This document shows, one piece after another, positions 24,401 through 35,390 of a stretch of DNA of 64,000 bases. Each line of letters begins with the position of its first letter. Within the stretch, counting starts at the first letter, position 1. The notes beneath the pieces were generated by a model. The model worked only from the letters and a program-made list of their open reading frames with translations. It was not told the origin of the DNA and ran no database searches. The translations under genes were made by a program, and so were the position numbers. The stretch lies in contig JACSYO010002159.1 of NCBI GenBank assembly GCA_016806645.1, positions 9,446,501 through 9,510,500 of the forward strand, given 5' to 3'. This stretch comes from Ophiodon elongatus. Lineage: Eukaryota > Chordata > Actinopteri > Perciformes > Hexagrammidae.

Positions 24401-25071
24401 GTAGGTGCCAGCTTTCCTTACTCATTAACGTTGAGCCCATTGCAATCACTCACGTGTCATTCAACTCACCACATAATGTGACCACATTCTCCATTTTGTG
24501 AATTTAGACTTTGACATTAGCGTAAAACGACATAGATAATCTCTTTTTAATTCCGCCAACAGTGTGGTTGATAAAAATGTGAATTGTATATTTTGTATTT
24601 AATTGTGTCATTTAAATTGGAAGTTATGTGTTTTATTATGCTCTGCAATACATTTCTGTGGTATGGAATTAACCCCCTTTTTGCACTTCCACAAATCTGT
24701 CTGACACCAAAATGCTTGTTGCAGTTAAACGAGCCTGTTCAGAATAAAAAAAAGAAAGACTGTAAAAAAGATACTGCCACCTGAAGTTTTATATTTTGCA
24801 CTTCCAAATAGTCAATTAGCTTCCTTGCATCCTAAAGAATTCCTCTGATGTTTCTTCTTCTTCCTCCACAACACGTCTGTTTCTATTCTCATTTGTTGAG
24901 TAACTGTAAAAAAGAAAAGTAACAATCACTAGAAAAAATATTTGATTTAAATCTATTTAAAACTACCAACATATGTTCTCATGTTATCAGCATTCTATTG
25001 ACAGAAGTACAAATTAAGTATTAACATAATAGAGCTTTAAATCCACTGTCTGTGTGATCTTTCCCTCCAAG
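24401..25071 (+). other. mbnl1: mbnl1 intron 7
   Basis: This 671-nt AT-rich intron runs from GTAGGTGCC to TTCCCTCCAAG. I see no coding sequence or repeat. Confidence 0.85.
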
Positions 25072-25157
25072 TACCCATGATGCATGGTGCTAATCCAGCC
25101 ACTGTGTCTGCAGCCACCACATCTGCCACAAGTGTTCCCTTTGCAACAGCCAATCAG
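25072..25157 (+). CDS. mbnl1: mbnl1 exon 8 (86 nt): Ala/Thr/Ser-rich segment
   Basis: The exon completes a Val codon and then encodes PMMHGANPATVSAATTSATS and VPFATANQ, ending in phase 0. The human exon is 95 nt and ends SVPFAATATANQ; here three codons are missing, which accounts for the 9-nt difference exactly. Because 86 is not a multiple of three, skipping this exon shifts the frame of exon 9 or 10 and gives short alternative tails. A TGCATG motif lies at 25081-25086. The acceptor is TTTCCCTCCAAG and the donor GTTTGC. Confidence 0.94.
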
Positions 25158-25525
25158 GTTTGCTCCACTGCATTCTCCCTCCCTCTCCCCTCCCTCTCTT
25201 TCTTTTTTTTTTTTTTTTTTTACTTCTGGTGATAAGCTTTGACTTTTCAGTATCTGTCAGTTTTCCTTGTTAATCTTATGATTCCCATTTGCCTCTTCAT
25301 ACAAAATGCAAATAGCTCATCTGCGAGCTTATCAGACTATATGATACTGTGATTATTTACATAGTTACAATGCCTATCTTTATTATCCATTGAGGTTGAA
25401 GTGCTGTTTGTTCTCATTTCAACTGATGTTTGTGTCTCCCTCCTTCTTTGTCCCTCTGTCTATGTCTTTCCGTCTTTGCCTTTCCCACTCCCCCTCTTAT
25501 TTTTCTTTTTCCTCCTCTCAATCAG
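25158..25525 (+). other. mbnl1: mbnl1 intron 8
   Basis: This 368-nt intron has a poly(T) run at 25203-25221 and a long C/T-rich stretch (about 25430-25520) leading to the acceptor AATCAG. Confidence 0.85.
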
Positions 25526-25599
25526 ATTCCAATAATATCTGCTGACCATCTGACTAGTCACAAATATGTGACCCAGATGTAGGAGTCTCAATCAGAACA
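25526..25599 (+). CDS. mbnl1: mbnl1 exon 9 (74 nt): C-terminus IPIISADHLTSHKYVTQM and stop
   Basis: The first 57 nt encode IPIISADHLTSHKYVTQM and a TAG stop (25580-25582), the canonical MBNL1 C-terminus with Asp for Glu. The exon then continues 17 nt to a good GTATGT donor at 25600, giving 74 nt, the same length as human exon 9. The stop is only 17 nt from the downstream junction, so the message should escape nonsense-mediated decay. If this exon is skipped, translation continues into exon 10 with a different tail. The acceptor is TCCTCTCAATCAG. Confidence 0.93.
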
Positions 25600-25750
25600 G
25601 TATGTACTGCACCTCCCTCTAACATCTCACACTTGCATTTGGACCGTTCACTGTCTGCTACTTTTTACCCAAACAGCTTTTATGTGAAGGATTTGCCACG
25701 ACTGCATTTTTTTTTTTGCAGCTGACAAAGTGGTTTGTTCTGGCTGTTAC

Positions 25751-25751
<1 letters not shown>

Positions 25752-25817
<66 letters not shown>
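25752..25817. repeat. (ATT)22 microsatellite
   Basis: Perfect 66-base trinucleotide run in mbnl1 intron 9. Confidence 0.95.
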
Positions 25818-25864
25818 GTATTATTTCTATTTATTTATTTTTTTCAAAATCAAGTATCGTAAAA

Positions 25865-26118
25865 CTTAAAGGAATCATTTGCTTTCTTGTAGAATTAGAT
25901 GAAAAGATTGATAGCACTCTCAAATACTAAATATGAAGCTACAGCCAGCAGCTGCTTAGTTTAGCTAAGTTTAAAGACTGGAGCAGAGGGCACAGCTGAC
26001 CTGGCTCTGTCCAAACGTAACATAACCCACCAACCAGCGCCTCTTAAAGTCACATTAACATGTTATATGTTGCTTGTTTAATCCGTACAAAAACTGATAC
26101 TGTAAACTGACATAAAAA
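25865..26118 (+). repeat. Teleost interspersed repeat copy (AAAGGAATAGTTTG..GAGAGTTAGATGA family) in mbnl1 intron 9
   Basis: TTAAAGGAATCATTTGC, TTAGATGAAAAGATTGATA, TGAAGCTACAGCCAGCAGCT, ACCTGGCTCTGTCCAAACGT and TTTAATCCGTACAAAAACTG follow a familiar teleost repeat. This is the longest of four copies in the window. Confidence 0.7.
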
Positions 26119-26240
26119 AAGACATAATTTGCCTTTGTGAATCAGGGTCAGATTTCAAGACCATGATAGACATCTAAACTAAACATTTTGTCCTCTTGTT
26201 TCACATCTGTTTTTTCCATGTTTTGTGAACTTCTTTCCAG

Positions 26241-26300
26241 ATGGAACTGGAGCGCGCTGATGTCGAGTCCAAGATTAGCGGTCACCCCTCATGCCTGTAA
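26241..26300 (+). CDS. mbnl1: mbnl1 exon 10: alternative C-terminal tail when exon 9 is skipped
   Basis: This follows a TTCTTTCCAG acceptor. When exon 8 is joined directly, the phase is 0 and the reading frame adds MELERADVESKISGHPSCL with a TAA stop at 26298-26300. When exon 9 is included, the stop is already passed and this stretch is 3' UTR. I do not recognise the peptide with confidence from other MBNL proteins, so its use as protein is inferred from phase and splice sites. The exon continues as 3' UTR. Confidence 0.7.
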   Translation: MELERADVESKISGHPSCL

Positions 26301-28556
26301 CATCAAGAGCAACACTGAGAACCAAATCTAAATTGGTTCGGGATAAATCTGCATGTTAATATAGGAGGCACAGTTTGTAAGGATTGTTTTCATGTGTACT
26401 TCATGCACACTATTACACAACAACAGAAAAGAACATAATTTGCATTAAAGACTGCCTTTCGCTCTGTGGAGGCAACTAACCTTTATTCACCGGACACACT
26501 TTGAATGTTAACATGAGGCGAAAGAGTGGAGTAGTCGTCAAACACATCGACTGGATTGGTACGTCCATTGACCAAGAATCATGACTTGTGTTGTTTTTTT
26601 GTTTATGGGTTGGTGTTCTTTGACCTAAATGTGTTAATTTGTTTACACAAAGGTGCACCTTGTATTTAATTTGAGATAAAAGAAATGAATGATCCGACTG
26701 AATCACATATGCATGCACAATGACTTTGTTTATGATTTAATTTTGTTAAACCAGTGATGGTGGAAATCACATGAGTGCACTCAGAGGCAAAATAGCAACT
26801 GAATGTCTGTAAGGCGTCTATCAAACCCTTGTAGCCTACCTTTCTATATCTTAAGCACATGTCTTTAACCTTGCAGGCATCCCTGTAAAGTGCCATACAT
26901 CTCAAAACACATGAATGGTATTAAAGCAGTTCTACAAAGTGTTAAACCCAACAATTCCCTTTAATATGTCTATTTGGTCTCTTGAACAGCATGTAGTGTA
27001 CATTATCGTGACCTTTCATTACCTGTGATTCCCAGTAGCAACACTGCTGACGAGATAACCTGCCCCAGATTGTCTGCTTTACTCAAATCTTCTACTGAAT
27101 GAATCGTTTTTAGTTGTTTTTTTTTTGTTGTCTCAGACTTTGTTGTTGATGTCAGTTGTTTGGACAGGAAATGACTGGATCTCTCTGTGGGGTCTTGGAC
27201 TGTGCGGGAGACCAAAAGCTCATATTGATGAAGACGTTGCGATGAATAGCTCTGAAACAACAGGGCAATCAGTTGGTATCCGAACTGCTGTGAGACCGAA
27301 GTCAAAATCGACGGTGCAACTGGTGATGGATTTGTATGATCTTATTTGTTTTTGATTTGTATGGTTATGCATATTTTAAGGCAGAATGCCAAAGTAGATT
27401 CAGTTTAGTGTATATATAGTCTGACATATTTAAAAAATATTTGTTGAATACGTCTACCTGAGAGCTGTTTTCAGATAGTCAGCCAAAGTCTTTTTGTGTC
27501 ACTGTTACTAGATATCGTGGGTAGACTAGTGGGACTAAATTTAAAAAATGTGTGGGCCTCACAAGCGAGCTCGAAGTAGGATCAGGTGTATAGAGTAGAT
27601 CTCTAGAAATCTTTGTTTTTGTTGTGTTCTGGGTGTTCTTCAGGCATATTTAAATCGGTGGATAGTACAGGGAAAGTGGCAAGAATATAAACGATTGTAT
27701 TACTCATCCAAAGCCTTAGAATGTACCATCGGGTCAGCACAATGCAACATGCCATTTTGAACCATCCAGTTGCCTAATCCACGCCATATTAACTTACACA
27801 CACAGAGCACTATGTTATTGTCATTTTTCTTGTGTTTTTTTCTTTAGATGAGGAGTGTTTTTCTTTATTTTGTTTGATGATATTTTGATATTTAGTTTGG
27901 ATTTTTAGTTTTGCTCATTATATTTAACATTCTTATAATGAACATGAGGTTTAAAAAAAAGTGTGTGTTTGTGTGTTCCTCGTGCACAGTTTCCTGAAAT
28001 TCCATGTAATGTTAATTTTAGTATGATTATGATTGTAAACTCAATATTTTCTACGTTATGCATATTGTTGAACTGTATGCATATTGTTAATTTCTCTAGT
28101 CTATTTGTGTTCTTTGAACAAAGATGTTTTATATGAGTATCTAACAGTGATGAAATAATAGAACAGAGAGGCTAAGTTGTCACTGTGGCAACCATCACCG
28201 ATAAATGAGTAATATTTTAACGATTGTAAGGTTTGTAACTAGTCATATAAGAAAAAAAAAGACTATTGTAATAATATAGTTCTTAGATGTTTAGAGTAAA
28301 GATGTTATTTTCTACTGTATCCATTTCAAATAGTAAATATTGTTTTAATATTTTTACTCTCCCTGGAAATTGGGCCATGTTGGAAAACAAGCTGCATATT
28401 TGATCACTTTTTGGGGCGTCGCTGGCGGGGTCAGGTGAACGGGGTGAGTAGGGAGTCTGCACACCCATCTCTTACTTAGCCAACTGCAAACAACAAGGGA
28501 GGGGATGGGGAGTCGTGAGGCGATAAAGGTGATAGAGGTTGACTTTTTTGCACTTC

Positions 28557-28564
28557 TGTACATA
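28557..28564 (+). promoter_or_regulatory. mbnl1: Candidate Pumilio response element in mbnl1 3' UTR
   Basis: TGTACATA fits the PUM consensus UGUANAUA and lies about 42 bases before the AATAAA signal, a position typical for translational control elements. Motif match only. Confidence 0.4.
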
Positions 28565-28605
28565 GTCAAAAAAGAGAGATTCATGTATATTGAGATCTTA
28601 TTTTG

Positions 28606-28611
28606 AATAAA
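28606..28611 (+). terminator. mbnl1: Candidate poly(A) signal of mbnl1
   Basis: Canonical AATAAA followed by an A-rich stretch; the nearest good signal after the last coding exon. No earlier AATAAA of comparable context was noticed in the 3' UTR. Confidence 0.55.
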
Positions 28612-29980
28612 AAAAAGTATGTCTATAACGACACGGAATTTTGCTAGGATAACAAAAAAAAAAATCTTATGAAAGGCTGAACAAAATTGCTTGCATCAAA
28701 AGGGCACCGAGTTCTCATGCTCCGACCCGTTTCAGAAAAGGCCAAGTGTTGCTCTTCTTTTTTGTCAGCAGCTTGTAGTTTGCCAGGTAACCTTCCGGAG
28801 GAGGAGTCCACTACCCTCCAGCGTAAGGGCCTGACTGGGTTTGTCTGGTCCCCTAACCCGCCTGTACTGACAGGTCTGTGTGTCATGGCCACGCCCTACC
28901 AGGCCCAACCAATCACTACACGTCCTGTCTCCTAACTTAACTCAGAGAGGAATGCATGTTAAAGGAAATACATATACCATTTAAAAAGAATCACAGCAGT
29001 AATATTGAATAAGAAAATATGTTACACAGAAAGATGTATTTACAGTATACAATATTCTATCAATGTAATTGAATAAAATATATATATAAAAAATACAAAA
29101 ATAGAATAGTGGTTTATTTAAAAAAAAGAAGAAAAAAAAGATTCCTGAGAACATACTCACTAAAGTTTTACCACTTGGAGAGTACATGCAACACAAACAC
29201 CATAGCTATAAGTATGTTCTTTATGTTTATGTAAGCTGTGCTTCTAGTAGATGAAACTGACCAAACAGGAATGTGGTTCAACATCAGGTGGAATTTAAGA
29301 ATCATTTCAGATTGAAATACTGTTGTGTGGTTTGGTCATTAAGTTGTTTGTTTGAAATTGTGTCCTGATCATCTTTGTCATCTCTCATCTCCTACAAGCA
29401 CGCATGCTTACGTTTATGATATAATGTAAACTGAACTTATTTTTTTTCATTTCTTGTTTGTTTTCTCTGCTCGTAGTGCTAATATGATGTATTCAGTCTT
29501 CTGCAGCAATTTGTTTTGCTTGTTTTATTGCTCCAGGCCCCTTGAAAGGATGTGTCATGTTTGAATACACCGGCCACCTCCTCTGAGAAACACCCGCAGA
29601 GAAAACCTCTGATTGCCACAGTCTAAAGCCATAAAATATATTCTCATCAGAAGGAAATGTGTGGGAGGAAATCAGAAATGAAATCGAGGTAGGAAACGGT
29701 ACCTTCTGAAGCTGGTAGGAATGTTCTCTGGGGTTTTACAAACTACAACATCATGTAATCATTGAAGTCATGATGTGCTGTATCAACTTTGATGGATGTC
29801 TGCGGTTAAAAGAGAAATAGTTCTTGACACATTTTTTCACGGGGTGTGGATTGCTATATTTGATTCTTGCTGTTATGAATTTAAAAAAAAAAAGTAATAA
29901 AAATATACAAATGAACTGAGGAAAGTGCTTAATACATTATTTCATATGCATGAAATTTGTAGCTAAATGTTGTTCAGTCC

Positions 29981-30140
29981 AGTTAAAGTAATAGTTCTAC
30001 TTTTCAGAAAGAAATTTCCTTTTTTGCCAAGAGTTTGATGAGAAAATTGATAACGCAGTCATAGCGTTCACATAAAGCTGCGGCCAGTAGCTAGTTAGCT
30101 TAGCTCAGCAGAAAAACTGGAAACGGGGATACAATTGGAC
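29981..30140 (+). repeat. Teleost interspersed repeat copy (same family as 25865)
   Basis: AGTTAAAGTAATAGTTCTAC, GATGAGAAAATTGATAAC, AAGCTGCGGCCAGTAGCTAG and TTAGCTTAGCTCAGCA match the family of 25865-26118; it is truncated after AACTGGAAACGGGG. Confidence 0.6.
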
Positions 30141-33088
30141 ATAACCACACATAGCTTCTCATCTAAGCAAGACAGCTAATAGGCATATTTACCCAAATTT
30201 TTAACTATTTCTTGAAGTGAAGCCAAATTCTAATTAATAACCAATCACAAATAAGCCGGATAACAGTGATGTAACGTAGAATTGGTAATCTTCTGAATAA
30301 GCCAAAATGTGTTGCCATAGTTACAGATGTGACTGAATAATGTATTTCTAGTGTCATTGCATAGGCCTATCACTGTACTAAACAGGCCAATTACAATACA
30401 TTACAGAGTCAAAAAGACTGCTAATTGAAATCACTCGGATCAATAGATCATTGATCAACCAACTTAATGAAATATGACTAATATACCAGTTACTGATACC
30501 TTTGATTTCAAGTCCTAGCGGCTAAAGCAAACATTATATTTTATATTTTCATCCTGTTAAAACGCTGAGATTTATTCACCATAAGATTGTATATATATTG
30601 TCAAACACATCGTTATCTGTAATTCTGTCATGCAATTATTGTATATTTGCAATAACTTTAATAATTACATGTACTCATATTCAGTGAGTGAACATTGGTT
30701 CAACATGTTACATATTTAAATGTTAATGTTTGTATTGCACTCAGTGACTTCAAATCAACATTGCTATTCATTAAAATCCTATTATAGCTACAATGCATCA
30801 ATTTGTCCTGCCCACTGAAGCTTCTGATTAGGAGCAACGATTTGAATTTGAGATAGAGATGTCAGCCTCATTTCTTTGCAAAACATGTACTGATAAAATC
30901 TGAATGTGATTTAATTTAGATGCATTTTCTTTTTTTAAAGAAGCAAACTAAGTCAGCGGGGCGAGGTGTACCTTGAAGTATTGAGGCAATTCATTCTACT
31001 TAGATACCATGTTCACACATCGTGGAGGAGACACGTTTCATGTCAGCATTTTAGTATTTAAAACAATATGTTGTCCACCCCCCCCACCCCCCCCGGTTCA
31101 ATAACACATGTGTTTTCAATTAAAGTGGCTGATTAGAACAGTCTGCGCACGTCCACACAGTCCTGATAAGATGTCTAATTAGCCAAAATAATTGAAAACA
31201 CCTGCTTGCAGTTTGCAGGGACTTTATAGTTTAATGTCTTTTCGCAGAAGCCATTCACAGGTAACATGTCCAGCATATAACCATGCTGCCAGTTCGAAGA
31301 TGTGATGCACAGAACGGCCACCAGATGGCACCATCTCTTTGTCTTTTCAACAGTCCAGCAGTGACCACACAATGTAGGAATCTGCAATCACATAGTCCAT
31401 CATTTGAGCGATGCATATATCAAATCTTTGGATGTGTTTTATTTAATTATAGAAGTATTTTAAAAGGCTGAGAGTATTGTTCCTGGTGCTTTATCTTCCT
31501 CTGATCGTTCCACAATCGAATCAAATAAAATAACAGCGACAGTTGTCAGGGAAAATGAGGTGGACAGATAGTTGGATGGGAATTATCCCCTTAGGCTTGG
31601 ATGCAGTGAGCTGCTGGGTGGTTTGCCAACCCCCTGCTTGAGTTGCTGTGGAAATGTTGACTAAGCCAGCATTAACAGGAAGCTGCAGGCCATTATTCCT
31701 AATGCATTGTTTCCTTACTCGCCGATTTCTACGTCAGATTATCTGCCTGAAAAAAAATCCTCACAGAAAATTGTGATGACTGATTTTTTTATTCCACTCT
31801 TTTCTTTTTATCACGTTCAATCTCACTCTTCTCTCTCTTTTCCTTTTTTTCTTGCGCAACCATTTTGGCTCGCTCCTGTCCACTCCAGCTCCCTTTCCTT
31901 TGTCTCTTTCCTTCCATCTCTTCCTCTGCATCTCTTTCCCTCACAGCTTTTGTCCTAACTCTCCTCCTCAGTTGTCTCTTTCCTCTCCATCTCTCTGTCC
32001 ACAGGCGTTAGCGGCAGACTGTCGTGTGGAGACTTAATGAAGCAATGCTGATCCAATAATGGCAGCTTCTGTTGCCGCCCTCACAAAGTATGATGTACGA
32101 TCTTATGTCTGCAACGCATCATGAATCTCACTTACCACTGCCCCCCCCACCCCTCCAACATACCCAGTTTTTTCAATTAGGCTCTTTTTATAACAACAAA
32201 GAAGGCTGAATAGTGTGCGAGTTTGTGTGTGATTCTGGGTGTGTGAGGATAAAAAATATTGCATCCCCAGCCAAGTTGTCATGTAGAAAAAAAATAAAAA
32301 AGGAGAAGGAAGTTGCAATATGAACACTCAGCCGTAAATGCCCATGAATACATGATAAATGTAATTTAATGAATTACCTCTCAGCGGAGGAAAATACTGA
32401 GAAATACAATTAAAAATGTAAGCACTTTCATTTGTGAATTTTAGATAGAGACAATACAACGATGAGGTTTTCTGGATGTCTGTTCAATTTAGTGGTTTGA
32501 TCGTGTTTCTTTTTTTTGTAAAGTGATCCCATGATGAACTATTGCTCTGACCTAATTGTGGAGGCAATAATGAGAAATGAGGGAGAGAGGAAGAGAGCTT
32601 GAAAACAAGCGAAAGAGGGACCGGAGAAAAAACAACAGGAGAAGCCCAAGTGAAGCCCGAAGAGAAAGTGATGATGGCAGAAGTGAATCTTTAAATTCAC
32701 TGAGTAATGGATGTGGCAGGAGGTACTGGTGAGATGCAAGTGTATAAAGAAATAATGATGATGTGTTTCATTTGAGATCGGAGATAAACAACAGATCAGA
32801 GAAAATGGGAATCATAAAAGGGTTTTATGTGCAAACAAAAAGAGACAGGTAATTCCAGGGTTGATGCATGATGATCAGTCACAGCTTGGATTATCATCTT
32901 CACTCTTTGACACCTTTACTTCGAAGTCATCAGTAATATTTTAAAGCTCCATCCTCCCCACCTTGACTTAAACCCTGTTGCTGCCTCTCCCTCACTCTAG
33001 TCTGTCTGCTGAGTCACCACTTGACTCTCCCTGAGTGCTACTTGGAGCACGACTCAAACATCCAATTTTCTCCAGGGTGTATGTGGGA

Positions 33089-33142
33089 GTGTGTGTGTGT
33101 GTATGTGTGGGGGTGTGGGTGTGTGTGTGTGTGTGTGTGTGC
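33089..33142. repeat. Imperfect TG microsatellite
   Basis: TG run interrupted by GTATG and GGGGG, ending in GCATGCATGC. Confidence 0.9.
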
Positions 33143-35299
33143 ATGCATGCATCCAGGTGTATTTGATTACGCTAAGTGTATTTGTGTACGTTTGTGTTTA
33201 CTGTAAGTGTGAGTGTTTTTTCCTGTGCTGATGGAAAAAAAGAGAGTGGGAGAAGCAGGTTAGTCTAATATCATCTCCTCCTGGACGAGGAGCGGAATCG
33301 ATTTGGCCAGTTGCAGTGCATCATAGAATTTAACACCAACCGTCTGCTGTGCTGCCAATAACAGGGCTGTGATTTTGTTGTGTTTTGATGGGAGTCATGT
33401 AACTGAATCCCTTGTTCCATTCAGGCATTTGCTACCATTTATTCAGCTTCCTTTAACCCCATAGCAACGCGTGTGCCAGACTTTGAAAGTTGGAAGCAAC
33501 CGTCCACTGCTCTGTATCCTCAAATGTGCCAGAGTTGCCATGGGCCTAACACTTTGCTGACAATTTCAAGGCAACTCCCTGGTGTTTAACTTGGACATTG
33601 TCAACTTTAGCATCTTAAGAGAACTGCCTGAGTACACAATTAGTTTTGCTCACTGTGAGGCTAGACAAGAAGAAAAGGTGCAGTCAATATAAATATCAGT
33701 CCTAGAAGGGCTTTATATTTGGAATCCTTCAAAGGAGGGAGCCTCTCACTTAGGAACATGTTGTCACAAGCATGTTGGGGACAAAAGGAGCATTATATTG
33801 TCGGTAAAACAAACAGACTTAGGCAGCCCAAGCCTGCATGTTGAATGCCACATTGACATACTATCATACACCATTGATAGATTAAAACCTACTTAAACAC
33901 CATGTAAAGCTACTAACTTCAGTTTGGTGTAGATTTTGGCGGTCTTTCTGGACAAAGGTGGTAATGTTTCTAGAGCACCAGATTCCCTTTAATAATCTTT
34001 TTATTTTACTGCAGCAGGGTCTGCCAGGCTGCCCCTGCTCAGTCCTGGTTCTGGTTTGTTTGTAAAACACTCCAGAAGACCTGTAATGCCTGTGGTGTTT
34101 CGTAATTGGAATGGGAATTCGATGAGGCATTGAATAGAACTTCAACCTTCAAACTACAATCAGAACGCCACATGTCATATTTAGGCACATGGTATGATCT
34201 TGAGCGTCTACCAAACTGCAGTGACAGAATTTGCAGTTTACTGAATATTTTGGCTCTTAGATAGCGGAAGTAGAACGAGTCGAAGGGTACATAACAACCG
34301 GCAGGGCATTTTGCTAACAGAATATGGGTCACACAAAGAGGGTACTGAGGGCACAGCTGTACCCAGATATGAACGGCCACTATTCACATGGTGACAGGAT
34401 GTCCCTCGGCGTTACGTGTAGCACACAAAGACAGTAATAAAGGAAGAGGGAGGAGGTCAGGGAAGGCACGACGTAGGTCCTATTAATATGCTGTGTAATA
34501 TCCTTTATTGTGAGATAATTAGCCAGTCATCTGTCTTAACTGGACTGTGATGCTATTTGAGGACGAACGAAGGAGCAGTGAGGAAACTTGACAGAGAATG
34601 AGAGCCGGAGAAACAAAGCCCAAAGAAAGATCGCGCTGAGACACCAGAGCTCACAGGAAGAAAGAAGGGAAAAAAATGTGTTGTAACAGCTGTGGTGGAG
34701 GCTAAGCTTCATCTTTGTGACAGGACTCTGTGGATCGCTGGGAGGATGAAGTGAGCAGTCTCATGAGTGTGGAGCCAAAAGGGATTCAAGTCAACTCTGT
34801 AACAGCCTCGCCCCGAGCTTGTGAAGGTGGAGTGGAGAGGGGAGGAGAGAGGTGGGGATCACCCTTTCAGTCCAAAGACAGATTATTTGAAGCTTTAATA
34901 TAAATCGGCCCTTCGTGGAGTACAAATCAGTATTCCGCCCGTGTGAATGTGTGAATGCGAAACACCCTTAATCCATCCCTCTCATTAATGAGGTTCCTCA
35001 ACAGCTCCTTCTCTCTTTTCCTCCTTCACGCATATCTGTCCCATCTCTGCCCATGTTTAGCTCATAAAGCAGTCTGTTCACCGAGACTATCAACAGGCTA
35101 AAGTGGTTGGCCATTGGTGTAATTAATTCACAGGGATTTAAGAGGAGTGAGAGGGGCCTGATGCTGAGACCGGCAGTTTGGCATCGAGGACCGACGCAGC
35201 CCTTCCCTTCTTTCAGTATCTTGCCTCAGATGTTTTATCGCACAACTGTTTTACAGAGAGCTCATCTCTAGTGGTTGCATTATGTGCTGTATTACAATA

Positions 35300-35390
35300 G
35301 TTTAGTTAGCTTTCTTGCTGAGAGTTAGATCACACGATTGATACCACCATGTCTGCCTGTTCAATATGGAGTCAGGAGCTGGTTACTTAC
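35300..35390 (+). repeat. Short fragment of the same repeat family
   Basis: TTAGCTTTCTTGCTGAGAGT, TAGATCACACGATTGATACC and ACCATGTCTG match the 5' half of the family at 25865. Confidence 0.55.

Larger units (their letters stand above)
25600..26240 (+). other. mbnl1: mbnl1 intron 9
   Basis: This 641-nt intron runs from GTATGT to TTCTTTCCAG. It contains a (ATT)22 microsatellite at 25752-25817 and a teleost interspersed repeat copy at about 25865-26118. Confidence 0.85.
9469..28635 (+). other. mbnl1: mbnl1 gene, 3' part (exons 2-10, partial at 5' end)
   Basis: Muscleblind-like 1 is a CCCH zinc-finger RNA-binding protein that binds YGCY motifs in pre-mRNA and 3' UTRs and controls alternative splicing and mRNA localisation. 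Nine exons join in a consistent frame: 171, 219, 240, 54, 148, 36, 86, 74 nt and a terminal exon. Together they encode about 336 residues of the full-length form; the missing first coding exon (58 residues in human) would bring it to about 394. The C-terminal sequence IPIISADHLTSHKYVTQM is MBNL1-type rather than MBNL2/3-type, and p2ry1 follows on the same strand as in human. The 54-, 36- and 74-nt exons have the same sizes as the human alternative exons 5, 7 and 9. The gene's end is placed at the first good poly(A) signal; later signals to about 29.9 kb are possible. Confidence 0.95.
26301..28635 (+). other. mbnl1: mbnl1 3' UTR (terminal exon)
   Basis: This long AT-rich stretch has no convincing ORF. 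It includes TTTTAGTATGATTATGATTG and a 13-base motif TATGCATATTGTT present twice (28057-28069 and 28076-28088). A Pumilio-type element TGTACATA lies at 28557-28564. The first strong poly(A) signal is AATAAA at 28606-28611. Further AATAAA signals at 29072-29077 and 29896-29901 could extend the UTR by up to 1.3 kb; MBNL1 transcripts are known for long 3' UTRs. Extent is inferred without transcript data. Confidence 0.7.

Noticed and set aside
28687..28935. 82-codon + frame and an overlapping 82-codon - frame after the mbnl1 poly(A) signal
   Set aside because: Both strands are open across the same GC-richer island, which is typical of composition, and neither resembles a known protein.
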